Shown here one piece after another: positions 18,462-25,871 of a stretch of DNA of 64,000 nt. The stretch lies in NCBI GenBank assembly GCA_023667265.1, contig JAMPAJ010000002.1, forward strand, positions 27,813-91,812, written 5' to 3'. Position 1 is the stretch's first letter, and each line of letters opens with the position of its first letter. The position numbers and the translations under genes are program-made. Source of the stretch: Alistipes sp. Lineage in GTDB: Bacteria; Bacillota; Clostridia; Oscillospirales; Ruminococcaceae. The notes beneath the pieces are model-generated. The model saw only the letters and a program-made list of their open reading frames with translations, was not told the DNA's origin and did no database searches.

Positions 18462-19103
18462 AAAATGACCTCCTGTTTTTTATTTTTTGTGATTGCAATA
18501 TTTCTATTAAGCTATCACCTTTCCTTTCTTATTACGTTATCAAGACAGATAATAACATATTACCTGATCAATCGGAATAAAACTGACCTCCACGCAGCTG
18601 AACTGCATATTTTATTCCGATTTGACCAGAACTCACCGCACAAATGCAGTAAGTTATGATACCCAGACGAAGATTGACGTAGCTGTTATATTCAATCTAC
18701 CGGGAAATCACCTTATTTATGCTTGCCTCTATTGCAAACTATCCGGTAATTCTGACAGGAAATCCGTCTGTCTGCGTCATCCCCTCACCACACGACAATG
18801 TGCGAACTATTTATCAACTTTTACCGACAAATATTACTTTTCTGATAATAAGAAAGCCGCTGAGCATAACGCCAACCAATTTTATTACCTATAATAATTA
18901 TACTTTCTTATTTTTCTGATGTCAACATATGTGGCACGAAATTCCGTTTTTGGGTCTGAAATGCATATTATTTCCAGTCAGCGCCAGATCGTGCCAGAGA
19001 TATGTTTTCATTCTGTAAAACTAAAGGCAGCATCGTACAAAGTCGTCAGATGTGCTTGGTGCGTTCGCCCTTTACTCATGCTATCATATGCAGTCTTTTT
19101 TGT
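18462..19103 (-). other. Gene-free stretch with one long hairpin
   Basis: No reading frame here looks like a gene: those present are short and lack ribosome binding sites. The most notable object is a 12-bp inverted repeat, ATCGGAATAAAA (18571-18582) with TTTTATTCCGAT (18610-18621), enclosing a smaller GCAG/CTGC hairpin. It lies in the presumed leader of the dockerin-protease operon, about 110-160 bases before the start at 18461. I see no convincing -35/-10 pair for that operon. Confidence 0.5.
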
Positions 19104-19141
19104 AAAAAAAGAACTTCCGAAGAACAATGTCCTCCGGAAGT
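19104..19141 (-). terminator. Terminator downstream of the broken small gene
   Basis: ACTTCCG / CGGAAGT stem (19141-19135 with 19119-19113) followed on the minus strand by T7. It lies about 150 bases past the stop at 19290. Confidence 0.6.
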
Positions 19142-19289
19142 CCCGAAAAATTATTCTATTACAGAATGAGAGTGAATGAAAAACTCCTCCTGGCTCGGCT
19201 GCCATGCCTTGTTTTATTACAACTTTGCGGCAAACAGATACTATAATTTCTAAGTGAGAAGCAAAACTAACAAAGCACATACATTAATG

Positions 19290-19675
19290 TTAATAACACG
19301 TTGTATAGATACTTAATTTTTCAACATCAGATAAATATCCACCGCTCATCTTTATTAACTTAAGCGTATCGTCAAATCTAGACTTTAAATCCCTTTGAAC
19401 TTGTTGACATAATTTTACCATGTTCGAGTAATTTTCTGTTTTGGACGGAATTTCTAACGTTGTTGATCTCAGCATACCATTAATGTCACCTACTAGTTTA
19501 CTTGCTTTTTGGCAGATGTCATCAGCCTCATATGCAAAACCCGTAAAGAAGTCATCACAATTCCCAGTCCATTGATTATCACAAAAGTAATTATTTATAC
19601 ACTTGTGATATTGATTTTGTAAATTTGAGTAATCATTTACCAGTTTTTAAATATACCTTGGTTTGTATGCGGCAT
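19290..19675 (-). pseudogene. Small gene of unknown function, frame broken near its start
   Basis: An ATG at 19675 follows AGGAGG at ideal spacing (8 bases) but reads only MPHTNQGIFKNW before TAA (19639-19637). Shifting by -1 at the A run near 19644-19648 joins a coding-like frame that runs to 19290 and gives about 128 residues (KLVNDYSNLQNQYHKC ... SDVEKLSIYTTCY), helical, with several Cys and a QWTGN motif. A downstream terminator fits a real transcript. It is either a pseudogene with a one-base change or, less likely, uses programmed frameshifting. I do not recognise the family. Confidence 0.5.
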
Positions 19676-19731
19676 AAATACAACCTCCTAAATTTAATTT
19701 CACTTTATTATACTTTTTGTAATATAAAGTA

Positions 19732-19807
19732 TGGTTGGGGCAGCGGGATTTGAACCCACGCAGTGACAGAGTCAAAGTCTGTTGCCTTACCGCTTGGCTA
19801 TGCCCCA
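19732..19807 (-). tRNA. tRNA-Gln (TTG)
   Basis: Full cloverleaf on the minus strand, acceptor TGGGGCA/TGCCCCA, anticodon loop CTTTGAC giving anticodon TTG, encoded CCA (19734-19732). Last of five tRNAs in one cluster. Confidence 0.95.
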
Positions 19808-19854
19808 ATTGACAAATATAGAAAAAAGCCCGAAATATCGGACTTTCTCTAACA

Positions 19855-19928
19855 TGGAGGCGCCACCCAGATTTGAACTGGGGATCAGGGTGTTGCAGAC
19901 CCACGCCTTACCACTTGGCTATAGCGCC
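19855..19928 (-). tRNA. tRNA-Cys (GCA)
   Basis: Acceptor GGCGCTA/TGGCGCC, anticodon loop CTGCAAC giving GCA, encoded CCA. Minus strand. Confidence 0.95.
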
Positions 19929-19932
19929 ATGC

Positions 19933-20008
19933 TGGAGCGGATTACGAGGCTCGAACTCGCTACCTCCACCTTGGCAAGGTGGCGCTCTACCAGATGAGCT
20001 AAATCCGC
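19933..20008 (-). tRNA. tRNA-Gly (GCC)
   Basis: Acceptor GCGGATT, anticodon stem-loop CCACC-TTGCCAA-GGTGG giving GCC, T-loop GTTCGAGCC, encoded CCA. Minus strand. Confidence 0.95.
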
Positions 20009-20009
20009 A

Positions 20010-20086
20010 TGGCGACCCGGATGAGGCTCGAACTCACGACCTCTAGCGTGACAGGCTAGCGTTCTAACCAACTGAACTACCGGGCC
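20010..20086 (-). tRNA. tRNA-Asp (GTC)
   Basis: Acceptor GGCCCGG, anticodon loop CTGTCAC giving GTC, discriminator G and encoded CCA. Minus strand. Confidence 0.95.
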
Positions 20087-20090
20087 AATA

Positions 20091-20166
20091 TGGTGGGGAC
20101 TACAGGGCTCGAACCTGTGACCCTCTGCTTGTAAGGCAGATGCTCTCCCAGCTGAGCTAAACCCCC
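20091..20166 (-). tRNA. tRNA-Val (TAC)
   Basis: Acceptor GGGGGTT, anticodon loop CTTACAA giving TAC, encoded CCA. First tRNA behind the cluster promoter. Confidence 0.95.
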
Positions 20167-20208
20167 ACACCTTTTGCCGTCGCCCACTCTATCGCTGACG
20201 ACTTATTT

Positions 20209-20237
20209 ATTATATCACATCTTTTTTCATTTGTCAA
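20209..20237 (-). promoter_or_regulatory. Consensus promoter of the tRNA cluster
   Basis: TTGACA (20237-20232), 17-base spacer, TATAAT (20214-20209) on the minus strand, 43 bases before tRNA-Val. Confidence 0.88.
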
Positions 20238-20273
20238 GCCCTTTTTCAAAAATTTTCAAAAAAATTTTTATGA

Positions 20274-20296
20274 CCAGATTTTCTACGAAAATCTGG
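20274..20296. repeat. Perfect 10-bp hairpin between the tRNA cluster and hpt
   Basis: CCAGATTTTC / GAAAATCTGG with a 3-base loop. On the minus strand a T-rich tract follows, as in a terminator, but no gene upstream on that strand would use it. Confidence 0.5.
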
Positions 20297-20374
20297 CGGA
20301 TAGCCTCCGTTAGCCTTTATATAATAAATACCAATTGCAAATAAAAAGCTAAAGGCTCTATACTATAAAATAAC

Positions 20375-20403
20375 TTGCATTTTTGCTGTTAATATGATAT
20401 AAT
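20375..20403 (+). promoter_or_regulatory. Promoter of hpt
   Basis: TTGCAT (20375-20380), 17-base spacer, TATAAT (20398-20403), 28 bases before the ATG. Confidence 0.7.
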
Positions 20404-20431
20404 TAGCATATCATAACCGACGGAGGAAAAA

Positions 20432-20968
20432 ATGAATACTACAGACTACGCTGCGCATATCGGCAGAACTATCATAACTCAAGAGGAAATAAGCGGGAGA
20501 ATTTCAGATACAGGCAGGCAGATCAGTGCAGAATATAGCGGAAAGCCGCTTCTTCTCATCAGTGTGCTGAACGGAGCGTTCGTCTTTATGTCAGATCTGT
20601 GCCGTTCACTTACGATCCCATGTGAAATCGGTTTTATATGCGCCAAAAGCTACTGCGGAACGGAATCGACCGGAAAAGTAGAGATAACTATGGATGTGAA
20701 ACAGGACATCAGCAAATTTCACGTTATTATTGTTGAGGACATTATCGACACCGGCAGGACTCTTGACATTCTCTCGCGTATGCTGCGTGACCGGAAGCCA
20801 TTGTCCCTGAAAATCGTCACTCTCCTTGACAAACCCTCCCGAAGAACTGTCGAGTTGAAGCCGGATATAGCCCTTTTCACGATCCCTGACCTGTTCATTA
20901 TAGGCTATGGGCTCGACTGCAACGACTACTATCGCAATCTTCCTTATATTGCAGAGTATATTCACTAA
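20432..20968 (+). CDS. hpt: Hypoxanthine phosphoribosyltransferase
   Basis: A 178-residue type I phosphoribosyltransferase of normal length. The PRPP-binding loop is VIIVEDIIDTGRTL (about residues 96-109), the PPi loop is near LISVLNGAFVF, and the hood and C-terminal FIIGYGLDCNDYYRNLPYIA are typical. It salvages hypoxanthine (and often guanine) to IMP/GMP with PRPP in the cytoplasm. GGAGG precedes the ATG. It is single and on the plus strand; all genes beyond it up to 59 kb are minus, so it probably marks the last chromosomal gene before the mobile region. Confidence 0.94.
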   Translation: MNTTDYAAHIGRTIITQEEISGRISDTGRQISAEYSGKPLLLISVLNGAFVFMSDLCRSLTIPCEIGFICAKSYCGTESTGKVEITMDVKQDISKFHVIIVEDIIDTGRTLDILSRMLRDRKPLSLKIVTLLDKPSRRTVELKPDIALFTIPDLFIIGYGLDCNDYYRNLPYIAEYIH

Positions 20969-21121
20969 TGTCAGACAATATGCAATAGTCATAAAAAAAC
21001 GAGTCTCGCAAACGGGTATATAAACCGTCCGCAGAAACTCGATGCTGTAACTCTGGAACAAAATAGATGACATTGATTTTTACCGTATTTACGTCGTTTA
21101 TGAAGAATTTTTAAAATATTT

Positions 21122-21192
21122 TTTCATTCTCAAACCCACGAGTTTCATGGATTTGAGAATGAAATTCAGCGGTACATTTAATACCGCTGAAT
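21122..21192. repeat. Two adjacent hairpins at the edge of the mobile region
   Basis: A 13-bp perfect inverted repeat (TTTCATTCTCAAA 21122-21134 with TTTGAGAATGAAA 21152-21164) directly abuts an 11-bp hairpin (ATTCAGCGGTA 21164-21174 with TACCGCTGAAT 21182-21192). The second lies 8 bases past the stop of the 21200 gene and probably serves as its terminator on the minus strand. Confidence 0.6.
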
Positions 21193-21199
21193 GCAAAAA

Positions 21200-21469
21200 T
21201 CAATTCTCGTTAAACTCGTCCAACATCCTCTGATACTCCTTTTCCTCGCAGTCGATGTAGTCTTTTGCGAATTGCTCCGCTTCATTGAGATTATTTTTCA
21301 CCAGTTCAAAATCCACCGCAGCGGAAAAGACATCGATTTCTACATTTTCAGATTCGTCAGCAAAAATTTCGATTCTGAATCCTTCACAGGCAACAATTTC
21401 GCCGTCCTCATTTTCCCTCGGCAAGTAATTATCAGGTGTGATCTTCACAAAAAATCCTTTATACTTCAT
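21200..21469 (-). CDS. Small conserved element-borne protein, function unknown
   Basis: An 89-residue acidic protein (KYKGFFVKITPDNYLPREN, FRIEIFADESENVEIDVFSA, acidic helical C-terminus). I know no function. It is the last gene of the operon with the cyclotransferase-like and amidoligase genes, 17 bases behind the former, and has a good AAGGAG site. Its company suggests an accessory role in the amidoligase pathway or in the element. Confidence 0.7.
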   Translation of the reverse strand: MKYKGFFVKITPDNYLPRENEDGEIVACEGFRIEIFADESENVEIDVFSAAVDFELVKNNLNEAEQFAKDYIDCEEKEYQRMLDEFNEN

Positions 21470-21486
21470 ACTGTCAGTTCTCCTTT

Positions 21487-21999
21487 TTATAGTTCCATTT
21501 GAAAATCATCGTTATAATCGATATCCTCAAAATCGTCCATATCAAAATCTTCATCGAATTCTTCCTCTGCAAACTCCATTTTAAGTGAATTTTCCAGAGC
21601 CTTTTGCAGATAAGATTCGTCAAGACTATTATCTCTGTATCCCTGCAGAATAGTGTTATAATACTGCTGACTCGGCGGCGATATTTCTCCATGATTCATC
21701 AGATACGCCATGCCCTCATAGGATTTTCCGTCCAACTCAAAAGGCATTTTTTCTTGTCTATAAAGTCGAGGCCATCCCTCGTACCGGTTCAATATGGGCA
21801 GATCCCTTTCATCAAGTTCCCATATCAGAACCGGAACGCTTGCGTTTTCTTTCGGTACGATAGTAGCAACCCCTCTGAATTCCAATTCAAAATCCTTGAT
21901 TTCAGATGTACCAACCACTTTTGAATGCGGACATCTGAACGCGATCTGCCCCAGATTAATATTACTTCCATAGGCAATGTATAGTTGTTTATTTTTCAT
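21487..21999 (-). CDS. Gamma-glutamylcyclotransferase-like (AIG2/GGCT) protein
   Basis: A 170-residue protein. The N-terminus YIAYGSNINLGQIAFRCPHS is the substrate-binding loop of the GGCT fold, and a conserved Glu is visible in NRYEGWPRLY. The fold releases 5-oxoproline from gamma-glutamyl amines. The C-terminal 35 residues are a very acidic tail. AIG2/GGCT genes paired with amidoligase genes on mobile elements were noted in comparative work on amidoligases by Iyer and colleagues; the pair could make and unmake gamma-glutamyl amide bonds. It starts 11 bases after the amidoligase stop with GGAGG. Confidence 0.85.
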   Translation of the reverse strand: MKNKQLYIAYGSNINLGQIAFRCPHSKVVGTSEIKDFELEFRGVATIVPKENASVPVLIWELDERDLPILNRYEGWPRLYRQEKMPFELDGKSYEGMAYLMNHGEISPPSQQYYNTILQGYRDNSLDESYLQKALENSLKMEFAEEEFDEDFDMDDFEDIDYNDDFQMEL

Positions 22000-22010
22000 A
22001 AATCCTCCAT

Positions 22011-22273
22011 TTACATACTTAATTCAAATGCTTCTTCCTGCTCCATACCCTCGTCCTCAAAAATCGGCTCACGCTCGTTTTCTGTCGGCTCTGAAATTTC
22101 ATCGGGTACATTTTCGATTTCCTGCCTAACCTCTGCTATAGGCTCGACACGTTGCTCACGGGCGGCGATTCTCTCGGCTTTAAGACGTTCCCTCTGCTTG
22201 ATTGCATCTTCGGGGTGAAGCCAAGCTATATTACCCTCAAGATGAGAAATCAGATGTTTTCGGCAGTATTGCG
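22011..22273 (-). CDS. Amidoligase gene, 3' exon behind the group II intron
   Basis: These 263 bases continue the amidoligase reading frame interrupted at 24966. The exon encodes roughly QYCRKHLISHLEGNIAWLHP, a Lys/Arg/Glu-rich helix and an acidic tail ending ELSM before TAA at 22013-22011. Alone it has no start codon or ribosome binding site. Joined to the 847-base 5' exon it makes 1110 bases, exactly 369 codons plus stop, which supports the proposed splice points. Confidence 0.75.
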
Positions 22274-22316
22274 ATAGGTAAGGTTTTGAAATAATCTCCG
22301 CCTTTTCCCCCGCTTA

Positions 22317-22350
22317 GCACCGTGCAAGCGACTTTCACCGCACACGGCGC
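22317..22350 (-). ncRNA. Group II intron domain V
   Basis: A 34-nt hairpin starting GCGCCGTGTGCGG and ending CTTGCACGGTGC with a GAAA-containing tip, the catalytic core of the intron. The triad position reads CGC rather than AGC. Confidence 0.75.
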
Positions 22351-22404
22351 CCCATCGGTATTACAAATTCGTTAGATTGGTATTGATTTCAAAGTTTTAA
22401 AACG

Positions 22405-24261
22405 TTAAATTGCAGGATTTCCTGCTGACATTCGGAATTTATTTATTTTGTCAAGCTGAGATTTATTAGGTTTTATTTTATCAAGATATGCCTGAATAGT
22501 CTCGGATTTCACAGCGTGGATTAACATGTGAACGTCTTTGTGAACAATCACAAGATTATTGTATTCATCCGTACCGCCCTGACTTGTCGGCTTTTTATGA
22601 TGACAATGAATTTCATCAATCCACAGCACCTTGCCCGTGACAGCACATTTTCCATATTGGGCAGCATATAGAGACACTCTGTTATCCAGATATTCAATAC
22701 TCCTGTTTGAAATAACAGCTTTTGCAAGCATATGAAGCACCGTCATAACACTTTCGTCAAATTTCAGACGTTTATGAATTTCTTCTCTGCCCTCTGCTGT
22801 ATATTTGCATATCTTTTTCTTTTTGTACATTGGGTTCTTGGTCTGTATATATCCAATCGGACATATTGGTTCTTCACATACAAAGCGTAACATTTTACTT
22901 TCGCTATAGTGTTCTGCAATATATTTACTGGTAACCGTACCATGTCTTTTAAGCTGCCTTTTCAGACGATTATATATTATCCTGCTGATTTGAAACTGAA
23001 TTGCCATACAATCAGAATTAACTGCCGTTGCATATCTGTAATAATTATGAATACCAATAACCAACTCGTTGTATTGCCTGATTTTCAATGCTTCTTCTTT
23101 ATTGTTTTTACAATGTTCTATTAATTTAATTTGTTCTTTCAGCTTTTCAGTTTCACGCTTAACTGATTTATCGGACATATGAGACCTGACTACGTACTTT
23201 TTTCCCTTGCGAACCGCTTTTAATTTAAACCCTAAAAATTCAGAATAATGCCTTTTGAGATTCACAACCTTTGATTTTTCTTCACTTACTTCAAGCTTTA
23301 ATTGGTTTCTAAGCCACTTTTGGACAGCAATAAATATTTTATCTGCATCACTGCGCTTACGACAGAAAATCTTAAAATCATCTGCATATCGCACAATATA
23401 CATTTCTTTCAGCTTCGTTTTCCTTAAAGCATTTACTACATTGCTTTTATCAACTGTCCCATTTTCCATAATTCGGCACTTGTACTGTGTTTTCGTAGGA
23501 AGACTTTCCCATTGTGAACTTATCCACCAATCAAACTCGTTCAACACTATATTTGCAAGCAGTGGTGATAAAATACCGCCCTGTGGTGTTCCTTTCGTTG
23601 GAAAAGCTTTATTTCCATCGGGCAATATTATCGGCGCTTTTAGCATTTGCTTGATTATACATATTAGTTGCTTATCCCTGATACCCATTGTCCACATCTG
23701 ACGTATCAGCTTTGAATGATTCACATTGTCGAAAAATCCTTTGATGTCAACGTCAACAACAAAATGTAAATTCTGCTGTTGTATCATTTTATAGCATTGC
23801 GCCAATGCGTGTTCTGCCGACCTGTTTGGTCTGAAACCGTTGCTTCTTTCATGGAATTTTGCTTCGCATATCGGCTCCAGTACCTGTAAAATACACTGTT
23901 GAACAAGTCGGTCAATAATGCATGGTATTCCTAAAGGTCTGGTCTTACCGTTGGACTTTGGGATTTCTACCCGCCTGACAGGTTTGGATTTGTAAAATTT
24001 TAGTTTTCTCTGAATTATCAGGGCTAACTTTTCAGCGGATAACCTCTCAATATCTCTGATATTCAGATTATCCGTACCGCTTGTATAACTGCCTGAATTT
24101 CGCTTGATATTCCTGTATGCGAGCCGTATATTTTCCTCACTTGAAATTATCTCCATGAGCTTTGTGAAAACTTCACCTTGTTTACTTTTAGCATACAAAT
24201 TATCAAAACATTCCTGCAAGTCATAATATTCCAAATGTCTTAGTTTTTTCTGCTTTGTCAT
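22405..24261 (-). CDS. ltrA: Group II intron reverse transcriptase/maturase with HNH endonuclease
   Basis: About 618 residues, starting at the ATG at 24261 (GGGGGAG 6 bases upstream) rather than the in-frame TTG at 24267. Reverse transcriptase blocks are clear: RPLGIPCIIDRLVQQ, DIKGFFDNVNH, GTPQGGILSPLLANI and the catalytic YADD (IVRYADDFKIF). A maturase (X) domain follows (about 380-500), and the C-terminus is an HNH endonuclease (CAVTGK ... HCHHKKPTSQGGTD, HKDVHMLIHA). It splices the host intron and moves it by retrohoming. All catalytic motifs are intact, so the intron could be active. Confidence 0.95.
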   Translation of the reverse strand: MTKQKKLRHLEYYDLQECFDNLYAKSKQGEVFTKLMEIISSEENIRLAYRNIKRNSGSYTSGTDNLNIRDIERLSAEKLALIIQRKLKFYKSKPVRRVEIPKSNGKTRPLGIPCIIDRLVQQCILQVLEPICEAKFHERSNGFRPNRSAEHALAQCYKMIQQQNLHFVVDVDIKGFFDNVNHSKLIRQMWTMGIRDKQLICIIKQMLKAPIILPDGNKAFPTKGTPQGGILSPLLANIVLNEFDWWISSQWESLPTKTQYKCRIMENGTVDKSNVVNALRKTKLKEMYIVRYADDFKIFCRKRSDADKIFIAVQKWLRNQLKLEVSEEKSKVVNLKRHYSEFLGFKLKAVRKGKKYVVRSHMSDKSVKRETEKLKEQIKLIEHCKNNKEEALKIRQYNELVIGIHNYYRYATAVNSDCMAIQFQISRIIYNRLKRQLKRHGTVTSKYIAEHYSESKMLRFVCEEPICPIGYIQTKNPMYKKKKICKYTAEGREEIHKRLKFDESVMTVLHMLAKAVISNRSIEYLDNRVSLYAAQYGKCAVTGKVLWIDEIHCHHKKPTSQGGTDEYNNLVIVHKDVHMLIHAVKSETIQAYLDKIKPNKSQLDKINKFRMSAGNPAI

Positions 24262-24965
24262 AGGCAACTCCCCCTTTCAGGTTCGTTTTTCTCGGATAAC
24301 TCCTAAATCTTACTCGAAGCTATGAATTTCCATACCTATAACGATTTTGTAATATCGACTTGTGGCTGTCCCTCCGTTTTTCATTACAGAAAACATCATC
24401 AGTAATGCCACGACTTAGCCCACAATCAGAACAGCTTATTATTCTTCGTCTGTACCGCAATAATGCGTATTGTAGGCTGCCACGTTCCGATAATCCTATC
24501 TTTACATATATACTTAGGTGCCATACTATGAGCCTAACGGCTTGGCAGTGCCTGTAACACTGCAAGGTATTTCATATCAAAAAATCTTACTTTACCCCAC
24601 CGTCACTGCACTTAGGCAGTCTGCACATTTCTATGCAGTAGAGTTATAGACCCGTACATTCGCAGGTTTGTCAGATGTTCCCACCATTCTCACCATATAT
24701 ATTTTATAGACCCCCGACCTATAGGATACACCGTTCACCTCTGAACAGCTTTCGTTCTGCTTTCGCAGTTTACGGTATCTCTCAGCCGACTTCACCGAGC
24801 TTCTGACAAAATCAGTTTCCCAATAATGCCAGTCGGAGTATCAGGGGAGACGTTTCAAGGCGTTACTCTTTCATTCCACCTCTCGGATTATCAGTTCTCC
24901 TAATAAGAAAAACTGTCACGTTCTTTTATTAGTGCCTGACCTTTTCAGTCAGAAACGTGTCGCAC

Positions 24966-25812
24966 TCTTAAACTCGTCACCGTTGAGTCCTAAATTTATC
25001 AGCCAGACTCTTGCGCTGTATCTCAGATTTTCACTTTGAGAAATGTGCGGAGAACAGAATTTTTTTGTCAGCGCAGCATTGGAAATTGCAAGCGCCAAAG
25101 TCACGTATGAACGGATCACACCGGCGTGAAGCGATGAGTTACAGGCTCTCATTTCCCAATTTCCGTTGGCAAAAAAGCTATGCAAATTACAAGCCCGATA
25201 TCTCATATTTGAGTAGTGATGATGCACCTCGTTCATATCGCCCCTATACCAAAGCCTCTGTATTTCTTCGAGCGATTTCGGCTTTTGTTTATTCAGCTTT
25301 TCCAAAAAATCTCTGTCTACCTTTTTACAGTAAGTTTCACGCATAGGCGATACCTGAAGCATATCGAAAAGGAAGTTTTCCTTACTGGCAAAAATATTTA
25401 CCAAGTTTCTCAATGTCCGCGCGTCGTAAGGCGCGCCGTCAATGTGAACATGAATGCCCGCCCGATACTCTGCTCCGGTCACGCCGCCTGATTTTCTGAC
25501 TGCACGAACAACCTCCTGAAGCATCGGCATATCTTCGTATTCCAACACCGGAGTGACAAGCTCTACAGCATAATTTCTCGACGCTGAATTCCCGTTTTTG
25601 TCAACACATCTGATGCTCGAATCATAAACAACAGACCATTTTCTGTCCTTGCTGTCACGGACATTATACTTGTCATAACTTCCTCCATAATACTCAACCG
25701 AACCGCCCAAAACCTTGCTTATCGCCTTTGCAGCGGACTCTCTGGTCAAGCCTGTACACTCCACTTCTACGCCGAATTTTTGCGTTTTTATTCCTTCAAA
25801 ATTTCCTGACAA
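24966..25812 (-). CDS. Amidoligase (COOH-NH2 ligase fold), 5' exon
   Basis: Most of the amidoligase_2 domain lies here: KFGVEVECTGLTRESA at the start, WSVVYDSSIR, YAVELVTPVLEYEDMPML, GIHVHIDGAPYDARTLRNLV and RACNLHSFFANGNWEMR. The family makes amide bonds between carboxyl and amine groups using ATP, like glutamine synthetase. I chose a TTG at 25812 because GGAGG sits 7 bases upstream; a longer reading from 25950 overlaps the recombinase. Coding continues to GDEFK, where the group II intron begins; unspliced message would end four codons later. The gene lies just behind a strong terminator. Confidence 0.82.
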
Positions 25813-25832
25813 ATTATCGCCTCCAATGAAAA

Positions 25833-25860
25833 ATGTCTGTAGATTTTTCTCTACAGACAT
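25833..25860 (-). terminator. Terminator between recombinase 3 and the amidoligase gene
   Basis: ATGTCTGTAGA / TCTACAGACAT, an 11-bp perfect stem with a 6-base loop, then TTTTTC on the minus strand. Confidence 0.82.
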
Positions 25861-25871
25861 CTTGATTTTTA

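Larger units (their letters stand above)
22274..24965 (-). mobile_element. Group II intron inserted in the amidoligase gene
   Basis: A 2692-base intron on the minus strand. The 5' boundary is GTGCGACAC, the usual group II start, at 24965. The 3' end reads CCTTACCTAT at 22274, as expected for domain VI with a bulged A. Domain V lies at 22350-22317. The intron carries a reverse transcriptase/maturase gene. Flanking coding sequence is in frame once the intron is removed, so the insertion is probably tolerated through splicing. The ends were placed by motif and reading frame, not by alignment. Confidence 0.82.

Noticed and set aside
19647-20170. Open frames through the tRNA cluster
   Set aside because: They read through tRNA genes on either strand and are not proteins.
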